DNA from: Urophycis tenuis
Lineage: Eukaryota > Chordata > Actinopteri > Gadiformes > Phycidae
Reading direction: 5' to 3'
Assembly (NCBI GenBank): GCA_036785325.1
Contig: JAXIVH010000318.1
Coordinates: forward strand, 62,001 to 126,000
Length of the DNA stretch: 64,000 nucleotides
Each line of letters starts with the position of its first letter. Positions within the stretch are counted from its first letter, which is position 1. Position numbers and translations under genes: made by a program. This document shows, piece by piece, positions 10,720 through 22,380 of this stretch. The notes beneath the pieces were generated by a model. It was not told the DNA's origin. It did no database searches and saw nothing but the letters and a program-made list of their open reading frames with translations.

Positions 10720-11701
10720 TGTAGCAGGATGATGTCTGCCAGCATCATCCATGGCAGTGGCCTGCCACGTTATCTACCTTGCCCCAGCAGCCAATCACTG
10801 CCAGAAGTCTGCTATAAAGGCAGCAGGTGGGCAGATGGACGGTCTTTGATTGAGGACCGAGACCCGCCCACTTCCGGGCCGCTTCACTTCCGGGGCCTGC
10901 TGTTTGTGGCGTTAGGTATGAGCGCGGTTGGGTTTGCTGCTGAGGGTTTGTTTGGTCGCTGTTTTACGCGGCGTTGTATTTGTCACAGGCTTTCCCCAGG
11001 GTGGCTTTGCTAGTGTTGAGGGCGTCTGTGGGACGCAACGATCGCCGCGGCTCCTGCTGCACTGGCCGACGTGGTTCTCTCCTTGGGTGGTCTCCTCTCC
11101 CCCCTGTGCGGTGCGTGCTTTTACACGGCGGAACGGTAAGTTGGCCCGCCCGGCGCATCCCGTAGCCGCGCTGTCAATGTTTTTATTACATCCGTATATT
11201 TATCGCAGGAGCTGTTGTAACGTGCGTGGAGCCGCAGCTGCCAACGCTAGCCTGCCCCGAAACACTGCTGCTTTGCTTCCGGCTGCTTTGCTCCCGGCTG
11301 CTTTGCTTCCGGCTGCTTTGCTCCCGGCTGCTTTGCCGTCGGCCGTTTGTCCCCCCACTGGTTTGTTTGTTGTCCACGCTCCGGCCCAGGCTCACGCCCG
11401 CCACCGGACGCCGTATAGCGGTGGCCTTGGGTTCGGGTCCGCTGGACCCATTCTACAGACCAGCGGTTTTAGAACATACCCGCTTGTAAAGTGTGCCCTA
11501 TCTTGTGCCCGGGTGGCTCAGGATTATTTTCCTTTTGTTAGTTTATTTCTTTATTAGCCAATTTGGGTTTTTTTTTGGTTGGTTACGAGCCTGCATTATA
11601 ATTTTGTCTAGTGCATTTTGTTTGTATTTAGCCAATGGTTGTTTCCTTTTGTTCGGTTATGGGCTTGACCTTTTAATTTTGTTTAGTTATTTTGTAGTTA
11701 G

Positions 11702-12155
11702 TGTAGGAGACATATAGGTGGAAGATGAGCAGCACGGTGTGTGTGTGTGTGTGTGTGTGGCAGAGGGCGTGGTTCACATGGGAGTGGGCGTGCGTGCGTG
11801 ACGACGTGTGTGTGCGTAAAGGTGTGCACTCACCGGTGACACAGAATAGAGAGAGTCCGGGTATGGAGTAGCCGTAATTTTTGTTGACCGCTACGCTACG
11901 CTACGATAAGCTACTCACTCATTCATTCACCCATTCACCCTATTTACCTGTTTAATCCGCTGGTCTCAGTTTTCTCACTCATCCATCTTTGCTACGCTGT
12001 AATAGTTCTGTTTACTTACAATAAAGTCACCAAGAGCAATGGATCTCATCGTACCTGTCTCCATAACTTAATATAGCGCGTCACAAATCTACCAAACCTG
12101 GAGGACCCAACCCAAACTCTCAGCGGCTAAAAGGAAAATGTTGGAAGCCGCGACA
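11702..12155 (+). repeat. BEL/Pao 5' LTR
   Basis: A direct repeat of 21909-22380. It includes a GT run (11738-11759), a repeated CTACG motif near 11890, and AATAAA near 12020. Its GT run is about 18 bp shorter than that in the 3' LTR. Confidence 0.93.
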
Positions 12156-12389
12156 TTTTGTCAACAAAAAAGGCGTTTAATGAAAATCATCAAACCGCAC
12201 TAAAGAACGAAGGAACCACAGCTAAGTGCCACAACACACCATCCATTCACCTGGGAACAGGTAGGACTGAACCTGTTAATGTTTGTGGATTAAGGAATCC
12301 GCTTGAATTGGGATGCATTGTATCCGAGGAGGACAATGTATTAATGGATGTTACGCTGGTTGAATGGCGCAACTGACGGCCAAAGCTTT

Positions 12390-15300
12390 GAGAATCAGAG
12401 AATCAGAGAATCAGAGAATCAGAGTCAAGTTTATTGCCAAGTAGGTTTACACCTACAAGGAATTCGACTTGGTGCAATTGGTGCAAGGGAAAAAACAGTA
12501 TTAAAAATATAAGTAAGTAAAAAAAAAAGTAAAAAAGTAGAAAAGTAAAATAACTATAATAAAATAAATATATATATACAATGTACAATGAATATGAGTA
12601 TGAATATGAATATGGATATGGAATACAGAGCAGTAGTGCATGCAGAGGAAAATGGAAAAATGGTGGACCCGAATGAGTGCACACTGTACACACTGTGCGT
12701 TAATGTAACGCAGACGATCTGAAGATGCCACGTTAATGTAGCATGTAGGTCTGTGTTGGGGGAGGGAGAGAGTCAGTGTCAGTGGGGGCTCCGGGCCTTG
12801 TTGACAAGGCTAGTGGCAGACGGGAAAAAACTGTTCTTATGCCGTGAGGTTTTGGTCCTGATGGACCGCAGCCTCCTGCCAGAGGGGAGTGATGCAAAGA
12901 GATGGTGACCGGGGTGGGAGGGGTCGGCCATAATCTTACCTGCACGCCTCAGGGTCCTGGAGGTGTACAGGTCCTGGAGCGACGGCAGATTGCAGCCAAT
13001 CACCTTCTCTGCAGACCGAATGATGCGCTGCAGTCTGCCCTTGTCCTTGGCGGTGGCAGCAGCAAACCAGATGGTGATGGAGGAGGTGAGGATGGACTCA
13101 ATGATGGAGGAGTAGAAGTGCACCATCATTGTCCTGGGCAGGTTGAATTTCTTCAGCTGCCTAAGGAAGTACATCCTCTGCTGGGCTTTCTTGATGAGGG
13201 AGCTGATGTTCAGCTCCCACTTGAGATCCTGGGAGATGACAGTTCCCAGGAAGCGGAAAGACTCCACAGTGTCAATTGTGTAGTCGCAGAGGGTGATGGG
13301 GGCAGGTGAGGCTGAGTACTTCCTGAAGTCCACAACCATCTCCACTGTCTTTAGAGCGTTGAGCTCTAGGTTGTTCCGGCTGCACCATGTCACCAGATGG
13401 TCTATCTCCCACCTGTAGTCAGACTCATCACCATCAGAAATGAGTCCAATGAGGGTGGTGTCATCCGCAAACTTCAGAAGCTTGACGGACTGGTGACTGG
13501 AGGTGCAGCTGTTTGTGTACAGGGAGAAGAGCAGAGGAGAAAGAACACAGCCCTGGGGGGAGCCGGTGCTGATGGTCTGTGAGTCGGAGATGCATTTTCC
13601 CAGCTTCACATGCTGCTTCCTGTCAGACAGGAAGTCTGTAATCCACCTGCAGGTGGAGTCAGGCACACTAAGCTGGGAGAGCTTCTCCTGAAGCAGAGCC
13701 GGGATGATGGTGTTGAAAGCAGAGCTGAAATCCACAAACAGGATCCTGGCGTAGGTTCCTGCGGAGTCCAGGTGCTGGAGGATGTAGTGGAAGGCCAAGT
13801 TGACTGCATCGTCTACAGACCTGTTGGCTCTGTAGGCAAACTGCAGGGGGTCCAGGAGGGGGTCGGTGATGCCTTTCAGGTGTGAGAGCACAAGGCGCTC
13901 AAAGGACTTCATAACCACAGAGGTCAGGGCGACGGGTCTGAAGTCGTTAAGTCCTGTGGTCCTTGGCTTCTTGGGGACAGGAATGATGGTAGAGGTCTTG
14001 AAGCAGGCTGGCACGTGACATGTCTCCAGTGAGGTGTTGAAAATGTCTGTGAACACTGGAGACAGCTGATCAGCACAGTGCTTCAAGGTGGATGGGGAGA
14101 CAGAATCCGGTCCAGCAGCTTTCCGGGGGTTCTGTCTCCTGAAGAGTTTGTTGACGTCCCTCTCATGGATGGAAAGAGTCGTCACTGAGGTGGGTGGGGG
14201 GGTCGAGGGGGGGACCTTTAAGTTTGGCATTGGTGGAGGTGCCCAGGCCCCCACTGAGGTGGGGGAGGTGATAAGCTGGAGCTGTTGGGAGGTGTCATGG
14301 GGGATGGTTGCAGGACTGTCCCTTTGTCTTTCAAAGCGGCAGTAGAACTCGTTCAGGTCATTGGCCAGACGATGGTCGTTGATGGAGTGGGGGGCTTTAG
14401 GCTTGTAGTTGGTGATTTGCCTAAGCCCTTTCCAGACAGACGCAGAGTCGTTGGCTGAGAAGTGGTGTTGGAGCTTCTCAGAGTACAGTCGTTTAGCCTC
14501 TTTCACCGCCTTGCCAAACTTGTACTTCGCCTCTTTATAACTGTCTTTGTCCCCACTCCTGAAGGCAACTTCCTTATCCAACCTTAACCTTCTGAGTTTG
14601 GCTGTGAACCAGGGTTTGTCATTGTTGTAACTCACCCTGGTGCGTGTTGGAATGCAGCTGTCCTCACAGAAACTGATGTAGGACGTCACAGCCTCTGTGT
14701 ACTCATCCAGACTGTTGGTAGCAGTCCTGAACACATCCCAGTCAGTAGAGTCCAAACACGCCTGGAGATCCTCCACGGCCTCACTGGTCCACTTCTTTGA
14801 TGTCCTCACTACAGGTTTGCAGAGCTTTAATTTCTGCCTGTACGCAGGAATCAGGTGGACCATGACATGGTCAGAGTGTCCCAGTGCAGCACGGGGGACG
14901 GCGTGATAGGCATCCCTGACTGTGGTGTAACAGTGATCCAGAATGTTCTCCTCTCTGGTCGGGCATTTAATAAACTGTCTATATTTAGGGAGTTCGTGAG
15001 TGAGGTTTCCTTTGTTAAAATCACCAACGACAATAACTAAGGAGTCCGGGTTGGTACGCTCCACACACAGTATCTGGTCGGCGAGCATGCGCTGTGCGTC
15101 CTGCACGTTGGCCGACGGTGGAATGTAAACACCGACCAGAATGAATGAAGCGAACTCACGGGGTGAATAAAAGGGCTTACAGTTTATGAAGTAAGATTCC
15201 AGATCAGGAGAACAGTGCTGCTGGATCGCCGTCACGTCGTTGCACCAACCACTGTTGATGTAAAAACAGATTCCTCCACCTTTTGTTTTGCCGGAGAGTT

Positions 15301-15796
15301 CCGCGTCTCTGTCCGCTCTGTAGAGTTGGAAGCCTGCCAGCTGCAGCGCAGAGTCCGGTATTAAGCCACAAAGCCACGTCTCCGTAAAGCACAAAACAGC
15401 GGATGAATAAAAGTCCCTGTTTTTTCCCAACAGCAGTTGTAATTCGTCCAGTTTGTTGGGCAGTGAACGCACGTTAGAGAGAAATATACCCGGTAGAGGT
15501 GTGCGTAATCCGCGCTGGCGAAGACGCACAAGCGCACCGGCACGTTTTCCTCTCCTCCGACGTTTTACTGCGTGAGCAAAGGTGAGCGCACCTTTGACCA
15601 GAATGTCCAAAATTTCCAATGTTGGGAGAGCGAAAGTAGGAAATAAATCCTCTGGCGTTGTTACCCTGATGTTCATGAGCTCTTCTCTGGTGAAAGAGCT
15701 CCGGGTGCCATCGCAAAAGACGGAGTTTAAACACAAAACAAAACAAAACAACGCGCACCAACACACCGAGGCGACCATCCGCGGCGCCATCTTGGT
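12390..15796 (-). mobile_element. CR1/L2-type LINE, near full length, inserted in the BEL element
   Basis: The element lies on the minus strand. Its 5' end is near 15796, just upstream of AAGATGGCGCCGCGG. Its 3' end is at 12390 with a tail of four 8-bp units (AGAATCAG on the plus strand, 12391-12422), the microsatellite-like tail left by target-primed reverse transcription in this group. AATAAA lies just before the tail. BEL sequence flanks both sides. No clear TSD was found, which is common for this superclade. The 3' UTR is 12423-12778. Confidence 0.85.
12779..15790 (-). CDS. CR1/L2-type LINE endonuclease-reverse transcriptase, intact
   Basis: The protein nicks target DNA and reverse-transcribes the LINE RNA from the nick. 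The frame is open for 1003 codons from ATG 15790. Upstream in-frame codons belong to antisense BEL sequence, so this Met (MAPRMVAS) is preferred. A hydrophobic N-terminus and an Arg-rich patch precede the APE-type endonuclease (LSNVRSLPNKLDEL, CFTETWL, VVGDFNKGNL, GHSDHVMV). The RT core follows (DFRPVALTSVVMKSFERLV, FVDFSSAFNTI, GSPQGCVLSPLLFSLYT and the catalytic FADDTTL), then the conserved C-terminal SLPSGRRLRSI region. No frameshift or stop was seen, so it may be functional. Closest to teleost Rex1/L2-like elements by motif memory; the exact clade needs a tree. Confidence 0.9.
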   Translation of the reverse strand: MAPRMVASVCWCALFCFVLCLNSVFCDGTRSSFTREELMNIRVTTPEDLFPTFALPTLEILDILVKGALTFAHAVKRRRRGKRAGALVRLRQRGLRTPLPGIFLSNVRSLPNKLDELQLLLGKNRDFYSSAVLCFTETWLCGLIPDSALQLAGFQLYRADRDAELSGKTKGGGICFYINSGWCNDVTAIQQHCSPDLESYFINCKPFYSPREFASFILVGVYIPPSANVQDAQRMLADQILCVERTNPDSLVIVVGDFNKGNLTHELPKYRQFIKCPTREENILDHCYTTVRDAYHAVPRAALGHSDHVMVHLIPAYRQKLKLCKPVVRTSKKWTSEAVEDLQACLDSTDWDVFRTATNSLDEYTEAVTSYISFCEDSCIPTRTRVSYNNDKPWFTAKLRRLRLDKEVAFRSGDKDSYKEAKYKFGKAVKEAKRLYSEKLQHHFSANDSASVWKGLRQITNYKPKAPHSINDHRLANDLNEFYCRFERQRDSPATIPHDTSQQLQLITSPTSVGAWAPPPMPNLKVPPSTPPPTSVTTLSIHERDVNKLFRRQNPRKAAGPDSVSPSTLKHCADQLSPVFTDIFNTSLETCHVPACFKTSTIIPVPKKPRTTGLNDFRPVALTSVVMKSFERLVLSHLKGITDPLLDPLQFAYRANRSVDDAVNLAFHYILQHLDSAGTYARILFVDFSSAFNTIIPALLQEKLSQLSVPDSTCRWITDFLSDRKQHVKLGKCISDSQTISTGSPQGCVLSPLLFSLYTNSCTSSHQSVKLLKFADDTTLIGLISDGDESDYRWEIDHLVTWCSRNNLELNALKTVEMVVDFRKYSASPAPITLCDYTIDTVESFRFLGTVISQDLKWELNISSLIKKAQQRMYFLRQLKKFNLPRTMMVHFYSSIIESILTSSITIWFAAATAKDKGRLQRIIRSAEKVIGCNLPSLQDLYTSRTLRRAGKIMADPSHPGHHLFASLPSGRRLRSIRTKTSRHKNSFFPSATSLVNKARSPH

Positions 15797-15826
15797 AAAT
15801 TTGATTTGGAAAATAAAATCGAATGA

Positions 15827-18800
15827 TTGCAGCATGAACGCAAAAGTGTCGTTAATAAAATCAAAGAGCTTATTCCGCAAATAAAAGCGCACATGAAATC
15901 AAAAGAAAACGTAACTGAAATCCCCACACAACTGAATAACTTGAATGCACTGTGTAAAAAGGCCACTGAACTGCACAACCAAGTATTGCCACTACTTCCT
16001 GATGATGAAGATAAAAAACAAAATGAGTGGTTTTCTAGCATTATGGATTACAGTGATGCATTCAAAGAACAAGTGGAAAAATGGATAAAGGAAAATCCGC
16101 ATGAAAATTCAGATAAATTACCACTTGAGACAAATACTTCTGAGCAACCACCAAAGGAAATAAGCCATGCAGTACAAATTCCTGTCGAAAAAAGCAAGGA
16201 TTTGTCTGTTGCTGACCTTCCAGTACCTGTTCCCACTGTAAAGGATCCTCAGGATGAACTACAGCCTTGTGATCGCATCTCAAATTCAACCAAGAGATCA
16301 CGCTCACATTATTCCTCATCCTTAGCCTCAAGCTCATCTGCTCGCTTAAAAACGGAAACAAATCTTGCAATTTTGGCAGCAAAACAAAAGGCATTAAAGG
16401 AAAAACATACATTGGATGAAGAAGAGTTAAAGCTACGCAAAAGAAGAGAGCACCTTTTACTGGAAAATGAAATCGCTGAGGAAATGGCAAAACTAAGTGT
16501 AATAAGATCACAAGGCAGTGTTGGCAGTAAATCAAAGTCAAAGGTTTCAGATGGGATGAACTCATATTATGAAAGGACATGCTCAAAACAACAACAACTT
16601 GACGTCACTGCAACAGAATTTGTCCCATCACTGCCAGTTAAACTAAAACCCAATGCAATTGAAACCACAACGACAGCTGTGAAGCCTAAAGTCACTCACT
16701 TACATGATATAAAACATCTCCCAGGTCCTTCTTACATGCTCCAACGTTATCTAATGGCTTCCAAAGATCCTGTGACCAATGTTACACAAACTGATGCATC
16801 ACAAAATGACATTGTGCTGGACATAATGAGAAAACAAAATGAAATTTCAACACTCTTAATGCAACAACAATGTCTCTCAGCACTCCCAAATAGGGAAATT
16901 CCCATTTTTGATGGTAACCCTCTCAAATACCATTCGTTTCTTAAAGCTTTTGAAAATGGAGTTGAGCGAAATACCAATAACAACTGTGACAGACTCTACT
17001 TCCTTGGACAGTACACCAAAGGGCATGCAAAAGGGCTAGTGAGGAGCTGTCAGCACATGGAGTCAGGCAGAGGATATGTGAAGGCAAAAGCTCTATTGAA
17101 AGAGCACTATGGCAATGAGCAAAAGGTGGCAGCAGCATACATGGAGAGAGCTTTGTCATGGCCCACTATTAAAACAGAAGATGTGAAGGCCCTCCAGGAG
17201 TACGGCCTCTTTCTGCGTGGATGCTGCAACGCTATGGAGGATGTGCAGTATTTAAATGATCTGGATACACCCACAAACATGTTGGAAATAATCAGAAAAC
17301 TGCCGTACAAACTCAGAGACCGCTGGAGATGCCACGCATGTGATCTGCAGGAAAGGTACAACAGAAGAGCAAGGTTTATGGATATTACCAACTTTGTTGA
17401 AAAACAGTTGAAAATCTTGACAGACCCTGTGTTTGGAAACATTCAGGACACTGTGATAACAACTAAACAAATGAAACACAAACCTCCCCCTCGCTCCAGT
17501 ATCAGAGGAACCAGCTTCGCTACCACAGTGAATCGTGTGGAGAGATCAGCTCAAACTCTGAATAAAGCTACAGACATAAAACCACCAGCCAAGAAGATCT
17601 GTCCCTGCTGCACTGGAGGACACTCATTGGATGTGTGTGCGCGGTTGGAAAAAATGGCACACAAAGAGAAAATTGACTTCCTAAAGGAAAATGGTGCTTG
17701 TTTTCGCTGCCTGTCTATAGGACACATCAGCAAAGATTGCCAAAGGAAGATTTCATGCTCGAAGTGTGGCCAAAGACATCCAACTGTGCTCCATAAGGAC
17801 CGTGTGGCAACTGCAGAACCGGCTGAGAGAAGCGCCCAGGTTACAGTGGACGACACCTTGGTTTCCAGTGGGCTTACAGGGGCTGGTGAGATGGACTGCA
17901 AGCTTCCTATTGTGCCGATCCAAGTGAAGGCGAAGAAGGGCAATAAAATCATTCTCACATATGCCTTTTTGGATCCGGGAAGTACTGCAGTGTTCTGTAC
18001 TGAGAGTCTGAAGCACAAGCTCAATTTGTCCGGGAAGAGAGCCAACATTCTTCTCAGGACCATGGGGCAGGAAAAGGTGGTCAGTAGCTACATCGTGCCA
18101 GAGCTGGAGGTGGCAGCACTTGAAGATGACAGCTTCATTGAGTTGCCAAAAGCATACACTCAGTTGTCAATGCCAGTCCACAAAGCAAACATACCCACAC
18201 ATGAGGATCTGACAAGGTGGCCATATTTAAAACACATCTCCTTACCACAGATTGACGCTGGAATTGAATTGCTGATTGGAACGAATGTTCCACGAGCCAT
18301 GGAACCGCTGGAAGTCATCCGCAGTGAGCATAATGGACCCTACGCTATAAGGACGGTGCTGGGCTGGACGGTAAATGGACCACTGACAGGAAACGGTGGA
18401 GAGGCCAATTACTGTGAGCAACCAGTAACTGTGAACCGTGTGTCCATTGTAAATTTGGATGAACTGTGGCAACAGCAATTTAAGATTGACTTTCCAGAAT
18501 CTGCTGTGGAGGAACAAGTGGGTCTGTCCAGGGAAGACCTGAGGTTCATGGATATGGTCACAAAGTCAGCCAAGCACGTCAATGGTCACTACCAGATCGC
18601 CTTACCTTTGAAAATTTCAAACCTCAGCATGCCAAATAACAGGAAAGTAGTGGAACAGCGTCAAAACCATCTGAAGAGGAGGCTCCAGAGGGATCTAGTG
18701 TTTTACAGGGAGTATAACACCTTTATTAACAATCTACTTGGTAAAGGCTATGCTGAAAAGGTTCCTGATGCAGAGCTGGAAAGAAGTGATGGAAGGGTAT

Positions 18801-19312
18801 GGTACATACCGCACCATGGTGTCTACCACCAGACAAAGGAAAAACTCAGAGTTGTGTTTGATTGTGGTGCCAGCTACAAAGGACAATCTCTGAATGAAGA
18901 GCTGTTGCAAGGGCCCGATCTAACCAGCTCATTAATTGGAGTTGTGACCAGGTTCAGGAGGGAACCTGTGGTTATCATGGCTGATATAGAAGCTATGTTT
19001 CACCAAGTACAAGTGCCCCCAGATGATGATGATCTGCTGCGATTCCTCTGGTGGCCACAAGGAGACTTGAACCAAGCACCATGTGAATATAGGATGAAGG
19101 TCCATCTTTTCGGAGCTACATCCTCCCCTAGCTGCGCCAACTTTGCCCTGAGGAAATGTGCAGAGGATTTTGGACATGAGCATAAGGAGGAGACAGTGGA
19201 CAAGCTGCAGCACTGCTTTTATGTGGATGATTGTTTAGTGGCAGTTGCAACAGAGGAGGAAGCACTGACCCTCTGTCATGAGCTCATGTCTCTGTGTAAG
19301 CTCTATTTATGA
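15827..19312 (+). pseudogene. BEL/Pao Gag-protease-RT, truncated in RT
   Basis: The open stretch starts right after the nested LINE; an in-frame TGA precedes the first codon, so the gag start is not preserved here. It encodes a Lys-rich coiled N-terminus, a DUF1759-type capsid region (IPIFDGNPLKYHSFLKAFEN, about 16895-17100) and zinc-knuckle segments (CPCCTGGHSLDVC, CFRCLSIGHISKDC, CSKCGQRHPTVLH). The DUF1758-type protease has LDPGSTAVFC near 17970. RT includes MADIEAMFHQV and the catalytic FYVDDC near 19215. After ELMSLC the frame runs out: sequence jumps to the downstream SSIYDPLG motif, implying a deletion of roughly 80-100 residues by comparison with the family, plus a frameshift. It therefore cannot make a full RT. 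Confidence 0.9.
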
Positions 19313-21667
19313 TCCTCTGGGCATGTTAAGTCCCCTTGTTCTGACAGCGAAAATGATCTTGAGAGATTTGTGCAGAAGAGGAGTTGGTTGGGATGACCCC
19401 ATACCAGAGACTGTCTCCAAAGAGTGGCTTAAGTGGGTGCAAGGGCTTCACCTACTGGACAACTTTGAGCTACCCAGATGTCTAAAACCTCTGGAGTTTG
19501 GAGATGTTATTACTGCGCAACTACACCATTTCTGCGATGCTTCTGAGGAAGGCTATGGTCTATGGTCTATGGTAGAGTCACTTACCTGCTGTTACAGAAT
19601 GAGGACCTCCAAAAGCACAGTGCTTTCATTATGGGAAAGGCTCGTGTCGCCCCACTGAAGACAGTTACAATTCCAAGAATGGAACTGATTGCTGCAACGA
19701 TGGCCAGCCGCATGGATTTCCTGTGGAAGAAAGAGCTACACATGCGTCTTCAGGGATCTGTGTTTTGGACTGATAGTGCTTCTGTGCTCAAATACATTAA
19801 CAACGAAAGCTCCAGATTTAAGGTGTTTGTTGCCAATCGTGTTTCAGAGATACTGAAATCATCTCACCCTGCTCAGTGGAGGTACGTGGATACAGCTTCA
19901 AATCCATCAGACGCAGCATCCAGAGGGGTCAAAGTGGAATTATTTCTGAAGGACAGACTCTGGTTAATGGGACCGCCGTTTCTTTGCCAACCTGAAACAG
20001 AATGGCCTGTGAACCTTGAGCCTGTGAGCCATCTCCCCCAGGACGATCCAGAGGTTAAGAAAAGTGCTGTTGTTAATGCTGTACAAGTTGGAGAGGATCC
20101 CACTACTCACCTGATCCATCATTATTCCTCATGGATCCGATTAAAGAAAGCTGTGGCATGGTGGCTGAAATACAAGAAATGGTTGTGGTCCTGTATCAGG
20201 AAGAGAAAAGGGCCAACAGCCAATCAGAGTGAACAGAGCATGCGGCAGCAAAGAATGATGGAGCAAAAAGGGTGCACATTTAAAGGCGCAACTGTCCTGG
20301 GAGCTCTTACAGTGGAGGACATTGACAAGGCTGAGCTGGCCATAATTCAGTTTTGCCAGAGGAGAAAGTTTTTTGAGGAGCTTTCGTGTCTGGAAAAAGG
20401 ACAAAATGTCAAGAAAAGTAATCACCTGTACAAGTTGTGTCCAAGGCTGGAGGATGGAGTCTTGCATGTGGGAGGACGGCTTAGTAAAGCAGCACTGCCT
20501 TTGGAGTCTAAGCATCCTGTCATTCTGTCAAAAGACCTTCATATTTCTACCCTGCTGCTGAGAAATATACATCAAGAGGTAGGACACAGCGGCCGCAACC
20601 ACATGTTGTCCAAGCTCAGGGAGAAATACTGGATGACAGGAGTAAGCACTGCCATTAGGAGGGTTCTCTCCAAATGCACCATCTGCAGAAGACTTAATGC
20701 TACTCCAGTTTACCAACAGATGGCAGACTTGCCCACAGACCGACTCAAGCCTGATGAACCCCCATTCACCTGTGTGGGAGTCGATTATTTTGGACCCATC
20801 GAAGTGAGGAGTAGGAGGAGTACAGTGAAGAGGTATGGTGTCCTATTTACCTGTCTTGTATTGAGAGCTATTCACATTGAGGTGGCACCTTCTCTGGATA
20901 CTGACTCCTTCATAAATGCACTAAGGCGTTTTATATCCAGAAGAGGACAGGTCCGCGAGCTGCGCTCTGACAATGGGACAAATTTTGTGGGAGCAGAACG
21001 TGAGCTAAAAACAGCAATTGCGCAGTGGAACCAGGCACAGGTGCATGATGTGTTACTCCAAAAGGGCATTAAGTGGACGTTCAACCCCCCTGCTGGATCA
21101 CATCATGGAGGAGTGTGGGAAAGGTTGATTCGATCGGTGAGGAAAGTTTTGAACTCGACTCTCAAGGTACAACGCTTGGATGAGGAGGGACTCCACACAG
21201 TTCTCTGTGAAGTGGAAGCCATTATTAACAGCAGGCCCATCACAAGGGCCTCCACGGATCCTAACGACCTGGAAGCACTGACACCGAACCATCTGTTACT
21301 GCTTAAAAACCAGCCTTCATTATCACCTGGAGTGTTCCAAGCAGCAGACCTGTACGCATAGAGAAGATGGAGACAAGTCCAGTACATATCTGATCTGTTC
21401 TGGAAACGCTGGACAAAGGAGTACCTGCCTCTTTTACAGGAACGACAGAGATGGACTGGGGTCCAGAGAAACCTTGTAGCAGGAGATTTAGTTTTGCTTA
21501 TAGACAGTACCGCACCTCGAAATTCCTGGATTATGGGACGTGTCTTGCAAACCTTTCCAGATCGCAAGGGATTTGTGCGTCAAATTCGGATCAAAACAAG
21601 AACCAGTTGTTTGGACAGACCCATATCCAAAGTGTGTTTGTTGCTGGAGAAGGAGGAAGCAGCATGA
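19313..21667 (+). pseudogene. BEL/Pao RNase H-integrase part, frameshift and stop
   Basis: Coding continues from the SSIYDPLG motif (19300 onward) through a peptidase_A17/RNase H-like region (LHHFCDASEEGYG; then FIMGKARVAPLKTVTIPRME and FWTDSASVLKY). A short TATGGTC duplication near 19555-19568 shifts the frame. Integrase follows with an HHCC finger (HQEVGHSGRNH ... CTICRR) and a core with VDYFGPI, SDNGTNF and the GGVWERLI Glu. An in-frame TAG at 21359-21361 interrupts it. The C-terminal DUF5641-like segment (SDLFWKRWTKEYLP, VAGDLVLLID) runs on to a TGA at 21665-21667. Positions 21668-21908 are 3' untranslated. Confidence 0.88.
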
Positions 21668-21908
21668 GGACGTTGCTGACCTCTATATGGACTTTGTGTT
21701 TTTCATAGACTTGAGCTGTTCTCTGCACTAATCGGTCATGAAGATGACCAGAAGAAGGAATATTTTGTGTGATGGCTTATTCATGGACTTGAGCAATTTG
21801 TTGGACATTTTTGCATTGTTTTGAAATTGATGTGATGATTTATTATGTCCCCTATTGTGTTTTGAAATGTGAATTATTATGTGAGACCTAATAATTCAGG
21901 GGCTGGTG

Positions 21909-21942
21909 TGTAGGAGACATATAGGTGGAAGATGAGCAGCAC

Positions 21943-21985
<43 letters not shown>

Positions 21986-22380
21986 CAGAGGGCGTGGTTC
22001 ACATGGGAGTGGGCGTGCGTGCGTGACGACGTGTGTGTGCGTAAAGGTGTGCACTCACCGGTGACACAGGATAGAGAGAGTCCGGGTATGGAGTAGCCGT
22101 AATTTTTGTTGACCGCTACGCTACGCTACGATAAGCTACTCACTCATTCATTCACCCATTCACCCTATTTACCTGTTTAATCCGCTGGTCTCAGTTTTCT
22201 CACTCATCCATCTTTGCTACGCTGTAATAGTTCTGTTTACTTACAATAAAGTCACCAAGAGCAATGGATCTCATCGTACCTGTCTCCATAACTTAATATA
22301 GCGCGTCACAAATCTACCAAACCTGGAGGACCCAACCCAAACTCTCAGCGGCTAAAAGGAAAATGTTGGAAGCCGCGACA
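21909..22380 (+). repeat. BEL/Pao 3' LTR
   Basis: A direct repeat of 11702-12155 with a longer GT run (about 21943-21983) and one visible substitution (ACAGGATAG against ACAGAATAG). It is followed by the TSD GTTAG. Confidence 0.93.

Larger units (their letters stand above)
11702..22380 (+). mobile_element. BEL/Pao LTR retrotransposon carrying a nested LINE
   Basis: LTRs are 11702-12155 (454 bp) and 21909-22380 (472 bp). Both begin TGTAGGAGACATATAGG and end GGAAGCCGCGACA, with TSD GTTAG at 11697-11701 and 22381-22385. By eye the LTRs differ only in GT-repeat length and one G/A substitution, indicating a young insertion. An AATAAA lies near 12020. Between the left LTR and the LINE (12156-12389) there is leader sequence with a 72-codon open frame from a TTG codon that could be the gag start. 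Gag-pol follows at 15827-21667 but is defective. A G-rich stretch just before 21909 is the likely polypurine tract. Confidence 0.93.

Noticed and set aside
11186..11557. Open frames through the GCTGCTTTGCT array
   Set aside because: A tandem repeat without stops is open in several frames on both strands; this is repeat-derived.
12380..15870. AAAGCTT / AAAGAGCTT as a TSD of the CR1/L2-type LINE
   Set aside because: Using it would place the LINE 5' end inside BEL coding sequence; the match is imperfect, so no TSD is claimed.
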